Positions 39,373 through 48,319 of a stretch of DNA of 64,000 nucleotides are shown in pieces (position 1 is the first letter of the stretch; each line of letters opens with the position of its first letter). The notes beneath the pieces were generated by a model. It was not told the origin of the DNA, ran no database searches, and was given only the letters and a program-made list of their open reading frames with translations. The DNA comes from Farysia itapuensis (taxonomy: Eukaryota; Basidiomycota; Ustilaginomycetes; Ustilaginales; Ustilaginaceae). The position numbers were made by a program, and so were the translations under genes. Where the stretch lies: positions 115,220-179,219 of the forward strand of contig JALBYC010000023.1 of NCBI GenBank assembly GCA_023212645.1, written 5' to 3'.

Positions 39373-39635
39373 TTGGTGATATACATCGGTTTCTGATGAC
39401 AGCTGCTCAGCAATTGTGTGGACCGACTGCGACCATCGTCATTCGCTAACCCGCATACTGACCTTCTAGCTACATTGTGCGTGGTATATACATAGGCAAT
39501 ACAACCTCCGCTATCCCTGTAACATCTGTGATGAGTGTGTTGTTGAATGAACCAGGTGTGCTGAGTGCAAAGACCGGAAAATATCAGCGGCTGTCAATCA
39601 GCTCTTCTCCTTTTCCCACTACCATCAAGCGAAGG
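39373..39635. other. Upstream region of SHG1
   Basis: The frame of SHG1 stays open upstream to about 39477 and contains an ATG at 39531, but the added residues look like leader. No other feature seen. Confidence 0.4.
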
Positions 39636-40367
39636 ATGGAGATCGACACAGATCAGCAGCCTGCCGCCAAGGTCGAGCACACATCCGATGCTGCATCCTC
39701 TCTACCGCTACAAACAGCTTCTGCAGCACCTTCCACAGGCTTGACGCCAGATCAAGTGTTTCAAGAGTTTAAGAAAGCCGGCTTCCTAGATCAGCTGCGA
39801 CGCCAGATGTTTGACGCATTTGTCTCGTCCAGCACTCAAGCATCCCAGTCGCACGACACAGCAGCAAGGCACAGCGTCAACCCTGTTGACTCTTCCTCAA
39901 GCCTTACTTCGCCCGCAAATGCGCTGTCGGAACTGGGCTCTAAGCAAGCCTTTACCACGTATCTCGACACCGTCCTCCGCTCTCAGGTTGAAAAAGAACA
40001 CGACCGGCTTCGATTTCAAGACCCGCGGAACCAGCTAGACACGCTACTCAAGTTCCTCGACTCGGAGCCTGTCACTGCTGTCGTAGATCACGCGCCAGAA
40101 GCAACATTGTACGAACAATTGACTGCCCACGTTGCCAAACCGACGGCTGACAAGCAGAATGCACACGCGACAAAGGGCATGCTCACGAAACAAGGCCACA
40201 TGGGCGAGCAAGTCTCACAGCGAATCACTGAACTCATTGCCGATCTCACCAATCCAGCTGCCAAAGCAGGCGACGATGAAGATGACGACGACGACGATCT
40301 GGACAAGACACTCAACGCGATTACAACTTCGACTGGGGCTAACGAGGCACAGAGCATGGTGAATTGA
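39636..40367 (+). CDS. SHG1: COMPASS subunit Shg1 (BOD1/SHG1 family)
   Basis: Small subunit of the Set1/COMPASS histone H3K4 methyltransferase; animal BOD1L relatives work with SET1A. The conserved N-terminal module is present: VFQEFKKAGFLDQLRRQMFD, then a Ser-rich loop, then FTTYLDTVLRSQVEKEHDRL and RNQLDTLLKFLDSEP, which is the SHG1 helix pair. The product is 243 residues from MEIDTDQQPA and ends with an acidic tail (DDEDDDDDDLDKTLNAITTS). An alternative ATG at 39531 would add 35 residues. It converges on the DENN gene with only 13 bases between the two stop codons, so the transcripts must overlap. Confidence 0.82.
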   Translation: MEIDTDQQPAAKVEHTSDAASSLPLQTASAAPSTGLTPDQVFQEFKKAGFLDQLRRQMFDAFVSSSTQASQSHDTAARHSVNPVDSSSSLTSPANALSELGSKQAFTTYLDTVLRSQVEKEHDRLRFQDPRNQLDTLLKFLDSEPVTAVVDHAPEATLYEQLTAHVAKPTADKQNAHATKGMLTKQGHMGEQVSQRITELIADLTNPAAKAGDDEDDDDDDLDKTLNAITTSTGANEAQSMVN

Positions 40368-40380
40368 TTGCAGCAGTATG

Positions 40381-42744
40381 CTATAGGAGCCAGCGGAGGA
40401 GGGTCCAGCCTTTCTCGACCCGTACAGCAGCGGTCTGCTCTCTTTCCCGTCCCTCGGGCAATTCAAGGTACTGCGAGCCGAGCGTCTCTACCAGCTCGAC
40501 GTCCAGATTGTTGCCAGCGCTGAGGCCCATGGACGACATGTCGGCTGGCTTGAACGTCACTGTGCCTGTAATGTCGTCCGCCTCTTCTAGAACATCGAGC
40601 AGGCCAAAGACCAGAGCTGTAGTCCAATGCGACCACACCATCCACAGGGAATCGGAGAGGATGGTGCGCAACCTTTCGTCGGAGCGCGATTCCTCCGTCT
40701 CCGTATCTTGACCGCCGGAGACTGATCGGGCGTGCAGGGATCGCTCCATGCTCAAGCGGCGTCGCGAACTGAAGGACCGTCGATCTGACTCGCCCGCCAC
40801 GGAACTTCGTCGAGCTCCTGCAGCACCCACTGCAGCTAACAGGGGATCTGGTGGCACGAGAGCGTGATGACGAGGTGCTTGCAGCTGTCCGTCATCCGAA
40901 GAGGACGAAGTGGTCGCCGATGGGTCTTGCTCGCCAGCCTCTGCTTCGAGGTCGGTCGGGGTTTCGTCGTGCACGGCTTCTTGGGCGTCATCGTGGTCCT
41001 CATTGTCGTCGTCCAACTCTTCTTCACTCTCGTCTTCGGGCATGACGAGGATACTTGCACGCACTCCACCATCGCCGCGGATACCCAGAGGCAGGACGTA
41101 GGCCGCTGGAAGTCCGTATCGCCAGTAACGCGGCAGGAACCACCAACCGGCAATCCAGTAGCGCAGAAAAGTGAGGATCGCACTCATCATGCCCGCCCGA
41201 CCGCGGTGCGGGACGCGCGCACATCCACCTCGCCACTGCATCCGACCCTCGTCCTCGTGTACATGGCTGCGCACGTCGTCCTCGGTCTGGTGGTGGTGGT
41301 GTCGTCCTCCGCGTCTTCGCATGGTCGACACTGTGTGATCGCCATCGTCGCTGTCAGTCTCGTGGCGTCGCTGCTTCCAACGAGGCACACACGCGTCCTC
41401 GCCAACCCGCACGATCCGTTCAACATGTCGTTCCGCCTGCGCATCTAGCTCGTTGAACACGGCAAATTCTCGCGTCGTCCACTTGTCCTTGTGCAGTTCC
41501 GCCCGAACGCGTCCATTGCCGTCTTGGGTGCGTACGACTTTCCAGAGCCGCGCAAAGTCGGTCGAATTTTCGCAGCCGGACTCGGTGAGAACGCCACCGG
41601 ACGACGTGTTGACCAGCGGCGTTAGGTCAAGCACTGTGTCGAACAGGTGCGGTTTTTCAAGCAGCAGCTTGTCGGTAGACCATGCAATCCAGCTTTGAGC
41701 AGGGGCGGCGATGTGTCCCCTCTGTCTGTCCTTCTCCGCCTGGTCGAGGTGTGTGATGTCGTGCAGACCTATTTGGCCTTTGATGTGAATCGGGTTGAAG
41801 TGGTAGGCCGGGTTGCGTTTGGCGGATCTGCCCAGGGCTACGTCGACAAGGTCAGCGAGGTTGAAGCCGAGGTACGCGGCGTGGACCAAGGGTGGCGCTG
41901 GGGAGAAGATGAGCAGACGATGACGGGGGAGCATGAGTCGTTTGAGCACGTGGGGGAGTACGGCGCCGAGTGACCCGCACAGTGCTGGCATGTGGGATAT
42001 AGGATCGTACGCCAGATTGCGTGGATCACGTCGGCGTCGCATACGCATCTGCCTCAACTGTCGCACAGTCATACCACCGCCCTGGCTTGCCCCCACCGCT
42101 GCTGTTGGCGCTGGTGCTTTCCAGGCGTGGGCGTTGTAGTAGGTCCGCAGGACTTCGGTCTGTTCCGGCGCTTTGGCAAGCTGGTCAGCGATGAGGTTCA
42201 GATTGGCCAGGTGGGGTACGATGGCCAGTTGCTGAGCGGCCGTGGACAACGACGATTGCCTCGTGTCGACGTCGCAGTGCAGAATCAGGCCTACGCTGAT
42301 CATCCGTGCACCACGCTGTTCCTCCACCCCCTCTTGCTGTGCCGTGCTGAGCTTGTAGTTGCGGAAACAGGCAACCCCCGTCATTCCTGCTGCCGGGTCA
42401 AAGTAGACCGTATCCCTGTCGATCAAATGCCCCCCACTCGGGAGAACTTTCCACTCCACCCCGGCCAGATCCACGCCATGCTGCTGTGCGGTGTTGGGCG
42501 AGGTGTCAACGTCGACGAGCTTGGCCTTGCCGTTGGCGCCGCTGAACGGCGGCGGAGCGGGCGGGTACTGGTACTCGATCTCATTGCCTTTGCGTACGTG
42601 AAAGCGCGCTAGAAAGACAGTCACCACATTGGCCGGCAGCAGAGCCAGCACCGGCGCCGCACTCGACCCAGACCGTGCGGTGTTGTTGCCCACCATAGCG
42701 CATAGCGACGAGCGAAGGCGCGAAATCCAAACAAAATCGCACAT
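40381..42744 (-). CDS. LCHN/DENND11-like DENN-domain protein (DUF2347/DUF4484 type)
   Basis: Probable Rab-GEF-like membrane traffic protein of the small DENN branch that includes animal DENND11 and budding yeast Anr2. The longin-like start (VVTVFLARFHVRKGNEIEYQ, then YP) is followed by FRNYKLSTAQQEG and MISVGLILHC. The DENN core contains LCGSLGAVLPHVLKRLMLPR with HRLLIFSPAPPLVHAAYLGF, then HDITHLDQ and SWIAWSTDKLLLEKP, and the DUF4484-type end contains LSDSLWMVWSHWTTALVFGL. Long His/Asp/Glu-rich inserts (RRRGGRHHHHQTEDD; DESEEELDDDNEDHDDAQEA) separate the blocks. 787 residues from ATG 42744; ATG 42696 (MVGNNTARSG) is an alternative start. Rab specificity is not predictable. Confidence 0.7.
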   Translation of the reverse strand: MCDFVWISRLRSSLCAMVGNNTARSGSSAAPVLALLPANVVTVFLARFHVRKGNEIEYQYPPAPPPFSGANGKAKLVDVDTSPNTAQQHGVDLAGVEWKVLPSGGHLIDRDTVYFDPAAGMTGVACFRNYKLSTAQQEGVEEQRGARMISVGLILHCDVDTRQSSLSTAAQQLAIVPHLANLNLIADQLAKAPEQTEVLRTYYNAHAWKAPAPTAAVGASQGGGMTVRQLRQMRMRRRRDPRNLAYDPISHMPALCGSLGAVLPHVLKRLMLPRHRLLIFSPAPPLVHAAYLGFNLADLVDVALGRSAKRNPAYHFNPIHIKGQIGLHDITHLDQAEKDRQRGHIAAPAQSWIAWSTDKLLLEKPHLFDTVLDLTPLVNTSSGGVLTESGCENSTDFARLWKVVRTQDGNGRVRAELHKDKWTTREFAVFNELDAQAERHVERIVRVGEDACVPRWKQRRHETDSDDGDHTVSTMRRRGGRHHHHQTEDDVRSHVHEDEGRMQWRGGCARVPHRGRAGMMSAILTFLRYWIAGWWFLPRYWRYGLPAAYVLPLGIRGDGGVRASILVMPEDESEEELDDDNEDHDDAQEAVHDETPTDLEAEAGEQDPSATTSSSSDDGQLQAPRHHALVPPDPLLAAVGAAGARRSSVAGESDRRSFSSRRRLSMERSLHARSVSGGQDTETEESRSDERLRTILSDSLWMVWSHWTTALVFGLLDVLEEADDITGTVTFKPADMSSMGLSAGNNLDVELVETLGSQYLELPEGREREQTAAVRVEKGWTLLRWLL

Positions 42745-42825
42745 TTCCGCCCATTTTTCAGATGAATTCTTCTCCCATTCTGACTGTCTATGAATGTATA
42801 TGTGCTGTGTGAGAACGGGGGTTGG

Positions 42826-42844
42826 CTGTGTGTGTGTGTGTGTC
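42826..42844. repeat. (GT)n microsatellite
   Basis: A run of about nine GT/TG dinucleotides just downstream of the carrier stop codon, in its 3' UTR (minus-strand gene). Possible length-polymorphic marker. Confidence 0.8.
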
Positions 42845-42858
42845 GGGGTGTGCGCTGT

Positions 42859-43867
42859 CTAGAACAGCTTGTCCATGGCCCGGAGCGAGTATTCCACACC
42901 CAACTGTTGATCGGAGCCAAAACGAGAGGTCAGTAAGAAGGGACAGTAGAAGGATGTGTCTCAAAGGTATACGTACAAAGGTAGCGGCGTTGGCAGGGAA
43001 GGCACGAGCCATGGCTGGGCCGAAGCCTTTGAAGAGAGCCTTGGGCCCGTCCTTTGCGACCGTCTTTTTGGCGCAGTCGAGGAAGCCGGTGTAGGTGCCG
43101 TGGGGTGCGCCCTGGTAGCGCGACTTGATGACGTCCGGGGGGATGGCGAGTGCCCACATGGCCATTCCGGCCAGACCACCGGCGACAAGGACGCTGAGCA
43201 TGTTGAGTTCCTGTGGGTCAGGTCCAGCCGGGGTGAGGAGACGCTTGGTGGCCTCGTAGGCGCAGAAGTAGGCGGCACTGCCTGGACCGTCTCGTGCCAA
43301 CGTCGCTCCCGTACCGCGGAAGATGGACTTGAGACCACCCTCCTTGTACAGCTGACGAACAACATCCACCGGACCGTTGTATACGGGTCCCGTACTGCTG
43401 CTCTGACCCTGCAGCTGCAGGAGCACCTTGACTCGCTCCGCAGGTCCAGCAACCATGGTCGTCGGAATCGCACTTAGAAATCCAGCACCGGCCAGTTCTG
43501 GAATGCTCAGCTTGGGATCCGTCCGGTTGGGCGTCAGAGCATACACCACCTTCTTGGACATGTCGTACGACCAAAAGGAGAGGGCAAAGATGGGCGTCAC
43601 ACCAACCAGAGGAGGTCCCATTCCTCTGTACAGTCCCCGAATGCCATCCGCCTTGATCGTCTTGCGCACGACATCCAGCCCGCCCGTGTAGGTTCCATCG
43701 GCAGCCGTCTGCAGTCGAGTCTTTGTCAGGTCAAACGGATGGCCGACGAGCACGGAGCTGACACCACCAAAGCCGCCAGACAGGAACGACTTGATCGACG
43801 ACGTGGCCTGCTTCTGGTTCTCAAACTCTTCATCCCGGATAGCGGCGGAAGTCTGATCGTCTGCCAT
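42859..43867 (-). CDS. CRC1: Mitochondrial carnitine/acylcarnitine carrier, two exons
   Basis: Inner-membrane carrier exchanging acylcarnitine for carnitine in fatty-acid/acetyl-unit transport. It has three carrier repeats with signatures HPFDLTKTRLQ, GPAERVKVLLQ and PPDVIKSRYQ, the second of which with its AERVK is typical of the carnitine carrier. Other marks are YRGMGPPLVGVTPIFALSFW and RGTGATLARDGPGSAAYFCA. Exon 1 (43867-42977) ends FPANAATF, and a GTACGT...CAACAG intron leads to exon 2 (42903-42859, LGVEYSLRAMDKLF), restoring the last transmembrane helix in the family pattern. Reading through the intron would give an unrelated tail, so the splice is well supported. 311 residues. Confidence 0.92.
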
Positions 43868-44197
43868 GGTTGTGGTAATGGGAAGAAAGGGGGGTTATCG
43901 CTTTTCCGCCCTCGTTTTTCCCGTTCCCCGGCTTCTCCTCACAAATTCTCCGCTCACTCACCCACCCGGAGCCGGGGGTAAATCGACACACCCGATTCCT
44001 CCGCTTTTTTCCACCATGCCCGCTTCGCCTTTCATCATCGCACATAGACTATCAAGTGGTGAGCGCAAAAGTGCACAACTGCAGACATAACGATGGTGCG
44101 ATAGTCCCCCGGGGTGCGGGGGGGAAAGGAGAGCAATGGTATTTCACGCGCGAAATTGCTGATCGCAAACAAATTCCCATCGGGGTTACCGATGTGT
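43868..44197. other. Gap between the carnitine carrier start and the COX16-ERV1 3' end
   Basis: About 330 bp, no gene seen. It contains the carrier promoter and the 3' end of the upstream minus-strand gene. Confidence 0.45.
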
Positions 44198-45274
44198 CTA
44201 GCATCGGCCATCGGGCGGTCCTTCGAGCCACCTTTGATGTAAGCTGCGTTCGGTGCAGGGGAAGCTTGGCTTGCCGAGACGTTGGTTGACCTCGTTGTGG
44301 ATACCGCACAGCCATTTGCGCAGAGAGGGGCCTGACATGACTGCTTGCTTGAGCCGTAGACTCGGGTCTTGCCAGCCTCCATCGCGCTCTTCGCGCTGAT
44401 ACTCTTCCCCCAGCGCTTGTGCACAAGAGTGGCACGGGTATAAGTCGGGCAGGGAACGCATCAATGCAAGCATCGAAGTCTGCTGCTGTGCTGATGGATC
44501 TGGTGGGAAGTAGGCAGCAGCCGAGTGTAGAAATGTCCACGTAGCTCGACCCAATTCTTCGACGTCTGGCGGACATTCGGGTGAGGGCTGAATTGCGGCT
44601 GCTGCCCCTGTGCCAGCTGCGGCCACAGTTGCTGGTTTGGATATCGCTTGCGCTTTGTCGCCTTTGACTCCTCCCTTCATGGCGGCTGAGAAAGCTAGTT
44701 TGGAGTTACAGGCTCGACATGGCTTGCCGTCGGGCCCGAGAACGACTTTGGTCTGCCGCTGAGATGGTCTGACAGTTTCGGTGCTGACTCCCCTTTCGCG
44801 CTCCGTTTCGGCGTCCGTTGATGAAAGACTTTCCGTCTCAATCGCCCCAGACGAAGACGGTGGTACTCCCCAATCTGGCACGCCGTCGGGACGTTGAACC
44901 CGCTTCGGTTCCCAGTCATCCAACTCGTCCGCCTTCGCTTGCAACCTCTGCTCGCAAAAATCCCAACGTCAATACTACATCTCTTACTTTTAGAAGACGC
45001 GCTCGCGCCCACTTACAAAGTACTCTTCACGGATGTCGACTCGCTTGCGGTCCTTTCGCATCTTGAGCTCGTCCTCTTTGCTCAGCGTCTGAACCTTGGT
45101 TGCGTTGTAGTCGTACCTCGTTTGCGTAAGTGCACTCAGTCCGAAACTCGCCGCTACCATGGTTGCCATGAACGGCAGCCCAAAGAACAGCAGAGGATGC
45201 TGCCGCACTTTGGGCGTCAGCCGCGCCCAAAGCGTGTTCGACTTGCGCCACGGCTTGGACTCGAACGTGGGCAT
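44198..45274 (-). CDS. COX16-ERV1 fusion: cytochrome oxidase assembly factor joined to IMS sulfhydryl oxidase
   Basis: Two normally separate mitochondrial proteins in one frame. Exon 1 (45274-45017) encodes the Cox16 core: basic N-terminus, membrane helix HPLLFFGLPFMATMVAASFG, QTRYDYNATKVQTLSKEDEL and KRVDIREEYF. A GTAAGT...GAGCAG intron (phase 0) leads to exon 2 (44947-44198), which first finishes Cox16 with RLQAKADELDDWEPKRVQRP. After a 40-residue Ser/Glu linker it continues without a stop into a full Erv1/ALR domain: the shuttle motif CRAC (about 163-166), GRATWTFLHSAAAYFP, the active CHSC (about 258-261), HNEVNQRLGKPSFPC and a Cx16C pair (about 300/317). 335 residues. The Erv1 part has no ATG of its own before CRAC. 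Cox16 exposes its C-terminus to the intermembrane space, where Erv1 works, so the topology is compatible. Confidence 0.9.
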
Positions 45275-45422
45275 CGTGTTGCAAAGGAGAGGGACTCAGC
45301 CACTCGAGAGAAAAACGGGGAGGAGAGTTGCCCATTCCCGTCTTCCGAGATTGGCAGGTGGCCGACATCTTCCTGGAAACGCTCACCCAGGAATGTAGCA
45401 TGTTGGCGCCCTGAGGGAGGTC

Positions 45423-48221
45423 ATGCCGGTCCTTACTGGCCTGCGTCAGTCGCCAACATACCTGTATGTCAAAGTGTACTGCATATGCTGCCTGGTGACT
45501 CTCTTTCAGGCGTCCCCTGTTTCCTCTCGTATCCCGCAGATCGGCCAGACACTCCAGCTGTCAAAGTACCGCATCATCACCACCCGTCTTGGGCCACGGA
45601 TCGTTCCAATAGACGAGGCTGTACCTTCGGTGACCCAGACCGACACTGCAGAGCTCGTGATATCGTCAGATCTGCTCGGCAGATCACCGGCGCAGTCTCG
45701 CTTTCGTACCATTACGCAAAGATGGTCCCAGCGAGCAAGGGATCTGGCCCATGTTCGACAGTTCCTCAAGGCAGACGACAACGATCTCAAGTCGTATCCT
45801 GAGCTGCAATGGGATGCGACTGTCCGTCGCTCAGCCGCTCTCCATCCGCAAGAGCGCCAATTTATCCAGACTCGGCGCGAAGCTATCTCATCTCAAGGCA
45901 GTAACAGTCTTCACACCTTTCTCGACCTAGGCCCTGATGAACAGGTACACCCGGAGGATATACCCCTTGTGGCCATTGGAGGATCTGGAGGCGGCTATCG
46001 AGCAATGTATGGCTTTGCTGCTTTCATCTCGGCCGCCAAAGAGTCTGGCCTATGGGCGTGCACTACCTGGGTGGCCGGGGTCAGCGGCAGCTGCTGGACA
46101 CTCGCCGCCTACTACACCATCGCTTATCACGACGCCGGACGTCTGATCAAGCACTTTCTCGCCACTGCAAGCGAGCTTGCTCATCCCATGAGCGTCTATG
46201 CCTTAGACACAGTCGCTCGAAGTAGCCGCGGTGTCTACTTCCTCATCGGCCCCCTCATCCGCAAAGCTCACGCCGGTATTGTAGGACTAGGCATCATGGA
46301 CCTCTACGCCACACTGACCACCTCCTACCTGCTGTTATCCCGCGAACCACGCGCACGTCTGAGTCGAGCTACGTTTCAGTTCTCCAAGATTTGGTCCCGT
46401 TCTGGTATTGGCGCCGGCTTGGAACCCATGCCGATATTCACCGCGGTTCGCGTCGCTCCCAGGGACGCCATTGGCGTCCGACCACACGGAGACTCATCCC
46501 TCAGCAAAGGCTCGCCGCCTAAAAGAGCCCTTGTGCAGCATCAAACCTCGGCCTCCCAAGCAATCGCTCAGCACCGCACCGCCTCTGTCCCAACAGAATA
46601 CAAGCCGAGCCCGCCATCAGTGGGCTTTCCCGATATACTCGGCGAGCCAGTGGCAAAAGGATACTTTCAGTGGTTTGAAGCTTCACCCCTCGAGATTGGG
46701 AGTGCTGATCTGCAGGCGTACATTCCTACCTGGGCGTGGGGGCGTGCGTTTGTTTCGGGACACTCGCTGGACCGTCGACCGGAAGAGTCGCTTTCGCTGC
46801 TGCTAGGCCAGTGTACCAGCGCGCCTGCTGGTCCCCTAACTGGCTACATCTCGGCGTTACTCGCTTCGCTGCCAAAGGGAACCATCATGTCCAGGGCTCT
46901 GCTGGTGTTGAACAACTTTGTCCGTATGAAGCGGTGGGAGCGTCGTTGGGGGAATCCAATCCGCGCTGGCGACGAACCCAACCCTTTCTATGGCCTAAAA
47001 GTCCGACCAGCAAGCAAACAGACTGCACCGCCAAACAACAGCTCCTCCATTATCGGCATCGGCATTGACATTCTCCACATGCCGAGGATCGACGCCATCG
47101 TAGCACGACGAACAAGGAAGCTACCTGCACCCGGTCCGCAAGAACACGTGACCGTTCGAGCCCTGTCCAAACTTGCAAAGCGCATCTTGTCGGCAAGCGA
47201 ACTGCTAGAATGGAATCAGATGTGCTGCGAAGCCGCATCACCGACTTCCACGCTGAGATTGCAAGAATACCTAGCCACGAGGTGGTGCGCCAAGGAAGCG
47301 GCTTACAAGGCGCTGTACCCTAAATTCGTCGTGTCGTGGAAGGATCTCTGTGTTGACAAGAGCGCGCATGCATCTGGGCCGAAACCTGTGCTGCGCTTTT
47401 CGAGCGAGGGTTTGGCGCGGCACGCGTCGGCGCGGTGTGTCAGCTTCCACCTGAGTGTTTCACACGACGCTGGATATGCGATTGCCAACGTTGTCGCTGA
47501 GCAGAGTGAAGGTCCGGTGCGAGTGCCAGGTGGTGCAAATCTGTACGACTGGGATCAGTTCCAGCTGCCTCAGCCTTCAGCGCAGTCAGACGCGTCCCGC
47601 ACCGTACAGTCGACGACGACAACGACGACACACGATCCCTCGTGGGAATCTCAGGGCAGAATCCGACTGATGGACTCTGGAATGTCCAACAACTTACCAA
47701 CCCACATACTCGCACGGACAGAGCGGGCCGCCGACGTAATCATCGCCTTCGACGCCTCCTCAGACGTCCAGGCCGGATCGGCCATCCGTCGAATCCAAAA
47801 TTTTGCGGACGACTGTCATATCCACTTGCACGAGGAAGAGTCGCACCTATTTCCCCCAGCAGCGGCGGCAGCGGCGGTGGGGGTGGCGGTGGCGGGGCTG
47901 TCGGACGACGCGAGGCGGATCGAAACACGCTTTGCAGACCAGTACGCGCGCGTGTTTAAGGGCACACGCCATCACGACAACTCGCACTTTTGGCTCATCT
48001 ACTGCCCTTTACTCCCCAACTCGATCAATCCGCAGTACGACCCTAGCACGTCCTCGTTCAGCAACTCGTACAATCTCGTCTGGACCCCAGCACAGGTTCG
48101 AACGTTGCTCGCCACATCCGAGGCAAACCTTGCGCACTGCGCCCTGCCCGTCATCAAGAAAGTCATGCGCAGCGTGTACGAGCAGAAGAAAGCGCACAGA
48201 CTCGCACGCACACCACTATAG
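45423..48221 (+). CDS. Cytosolic-type phospholipase A2 with an inserted holo-ACP synthase (4'-phosphopantetheinyl transferase) domain
   Basis: A single 932-codon frame. The first 540 residues carry the cPLA2/lysophospholipase fold: oxyanion segment AIGGSGGGYRAMYGFAAFI (about 184), nucleophile GVSGSCWTLAAYY (Ser about 220), TWAWGRAF and NPFYGL. The sequence then switches to an AcpS-type transferase (about 540-695): SIIGIGIDILHMPRIDAI, LAKRILSASELLEW, YLATRWCAKEAAYKAL and HLSVSHDAGYAIANVV, with the metal-binding Asp and Glu. It then returns to the phospholipase at RIRLMDSGMSNNLP (catalytic Asp about 751), followed by IIAFDASSDVQ. The transferase thus sits in the loop between nucleophile and Asp. 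The N-terminus has a hydrophobic segment (YVKVYCICCLVTLF) that could be a signal anchor or organelle signal. AcpS-type fungal enzymes normally activate mitochondrial ACP (Ppt2). Divergent from COX16-ERV1, 148 bp apart. Confidence 0.9.
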   Translation: MPVLTGLRQSPTYLYVKVYCICCLVTLFQASPVSSRIPQIGQTLQLSKYRIITTRLGPRIVPIDEAVPSVTQTDTAELVISSDLLGRSPAQSRFRTITQRWSQRARDLAHVRQFLKADDNDLKSYPELQWDATVRRSAALHPQERQFIQTRREAISSQGSNSLHTFLDLGPDEQVHPEDIPLVAIGGSGGGYRAMYGFAAFISAAKESGLWACTTWVAGVSGSCWTLAAYYTIAYHDAGRLIKHFLATASELAHPMSVYALDTVARSSRGVYFLIGPLIRKAHAGIVGLGIMDLYATLTTSYLLLSREPRARLSRATFQFSKIWSRSGIGAGLEPMPIFTAVRVAPRDAIGVRPHGDSSLSKGSPPKRALVQHQTSASQAIAQHRTASVPTEYKPSPPSVGFPDILGEPVAKGYFQWFEASPLEIGSADLQAYIPTWAWGRAFVSGHSLDRRPEESLSLLLGQCTSAPAGPLTGYISALLASLPKGTIMSRALLVLNNFVRMKRWERRWGNPIRAGDEPNPFYGLKVRPASKQTAPPNNSSSIIGIGIDILHMPRIDAIVARRTRKLPAPGPQEHVTVRALSKLAKRILSASELLEWNQMCCEAASPTSTLRLQEYLATRWCAKEAAYKALYPKFVVSWKDLCVDKSAHASGPKPVLRFSSEGLARHASARCVSFHLSVSHDAGYAIANVVAEQSEGPVRVPGGANLYDWDQFQLPQPSAQSDASRTVQSTTTTTTHDPSWESQGRIRLMDSGMSNNLPTHILARTERAADVIIAFDASSDVQAGSAIRRIQNFADDCHIHLHEEESHLFPPAAAAAAVGVAVAGLSDDARRIETRFADQYARVFKGTRHHDNSHFWLIYCPLLPNSINPQYDPSTSSFSNSYNLVWTPAQVRTLLATSEANLAHCALPVIKKVMRSVYEQKKAHRLARTPL

Positions 48222-48319
48222 TTAAACCACCCCCATTTTTCTAAGGGCATAGCCGGTAGTTGTAGCAATAAAGTGTGACGAGGGATATGTGGTGTGGGCC
48301 TGCGAGAGCTGTTGGTGGT

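Noticed and set aside
41024..41448. Several plus-strand frames opposite the DENN gene
   Set aside because: Shadows of the GC-rich coding strand; no domain and wholly inside a supported gene.
42788..42976. Read-through C-terminus of the carnitine carrier
   Set aside because: The open frame continues through an intron with GTACGT donor and CAACAG acceptor; splicing restores the expected last helix (LGVEYSLRAMDKLF).
44198..45274. Annotating COX16 and ERV1 as two separate genes
   Set aside because: Exon 2 is continuous through both, there is no stop after the Cox16 end, and Erv1 has no ATG before its CRAC motif.
45423..48221. Treating the AcpS domain as a separate nested gene or the locus as two adjacent genes
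   Set aside because: The phospholipase sequence resumes in the same frame after the AcpS domain with the catalytic Asp; no stop or frame shift separates them.
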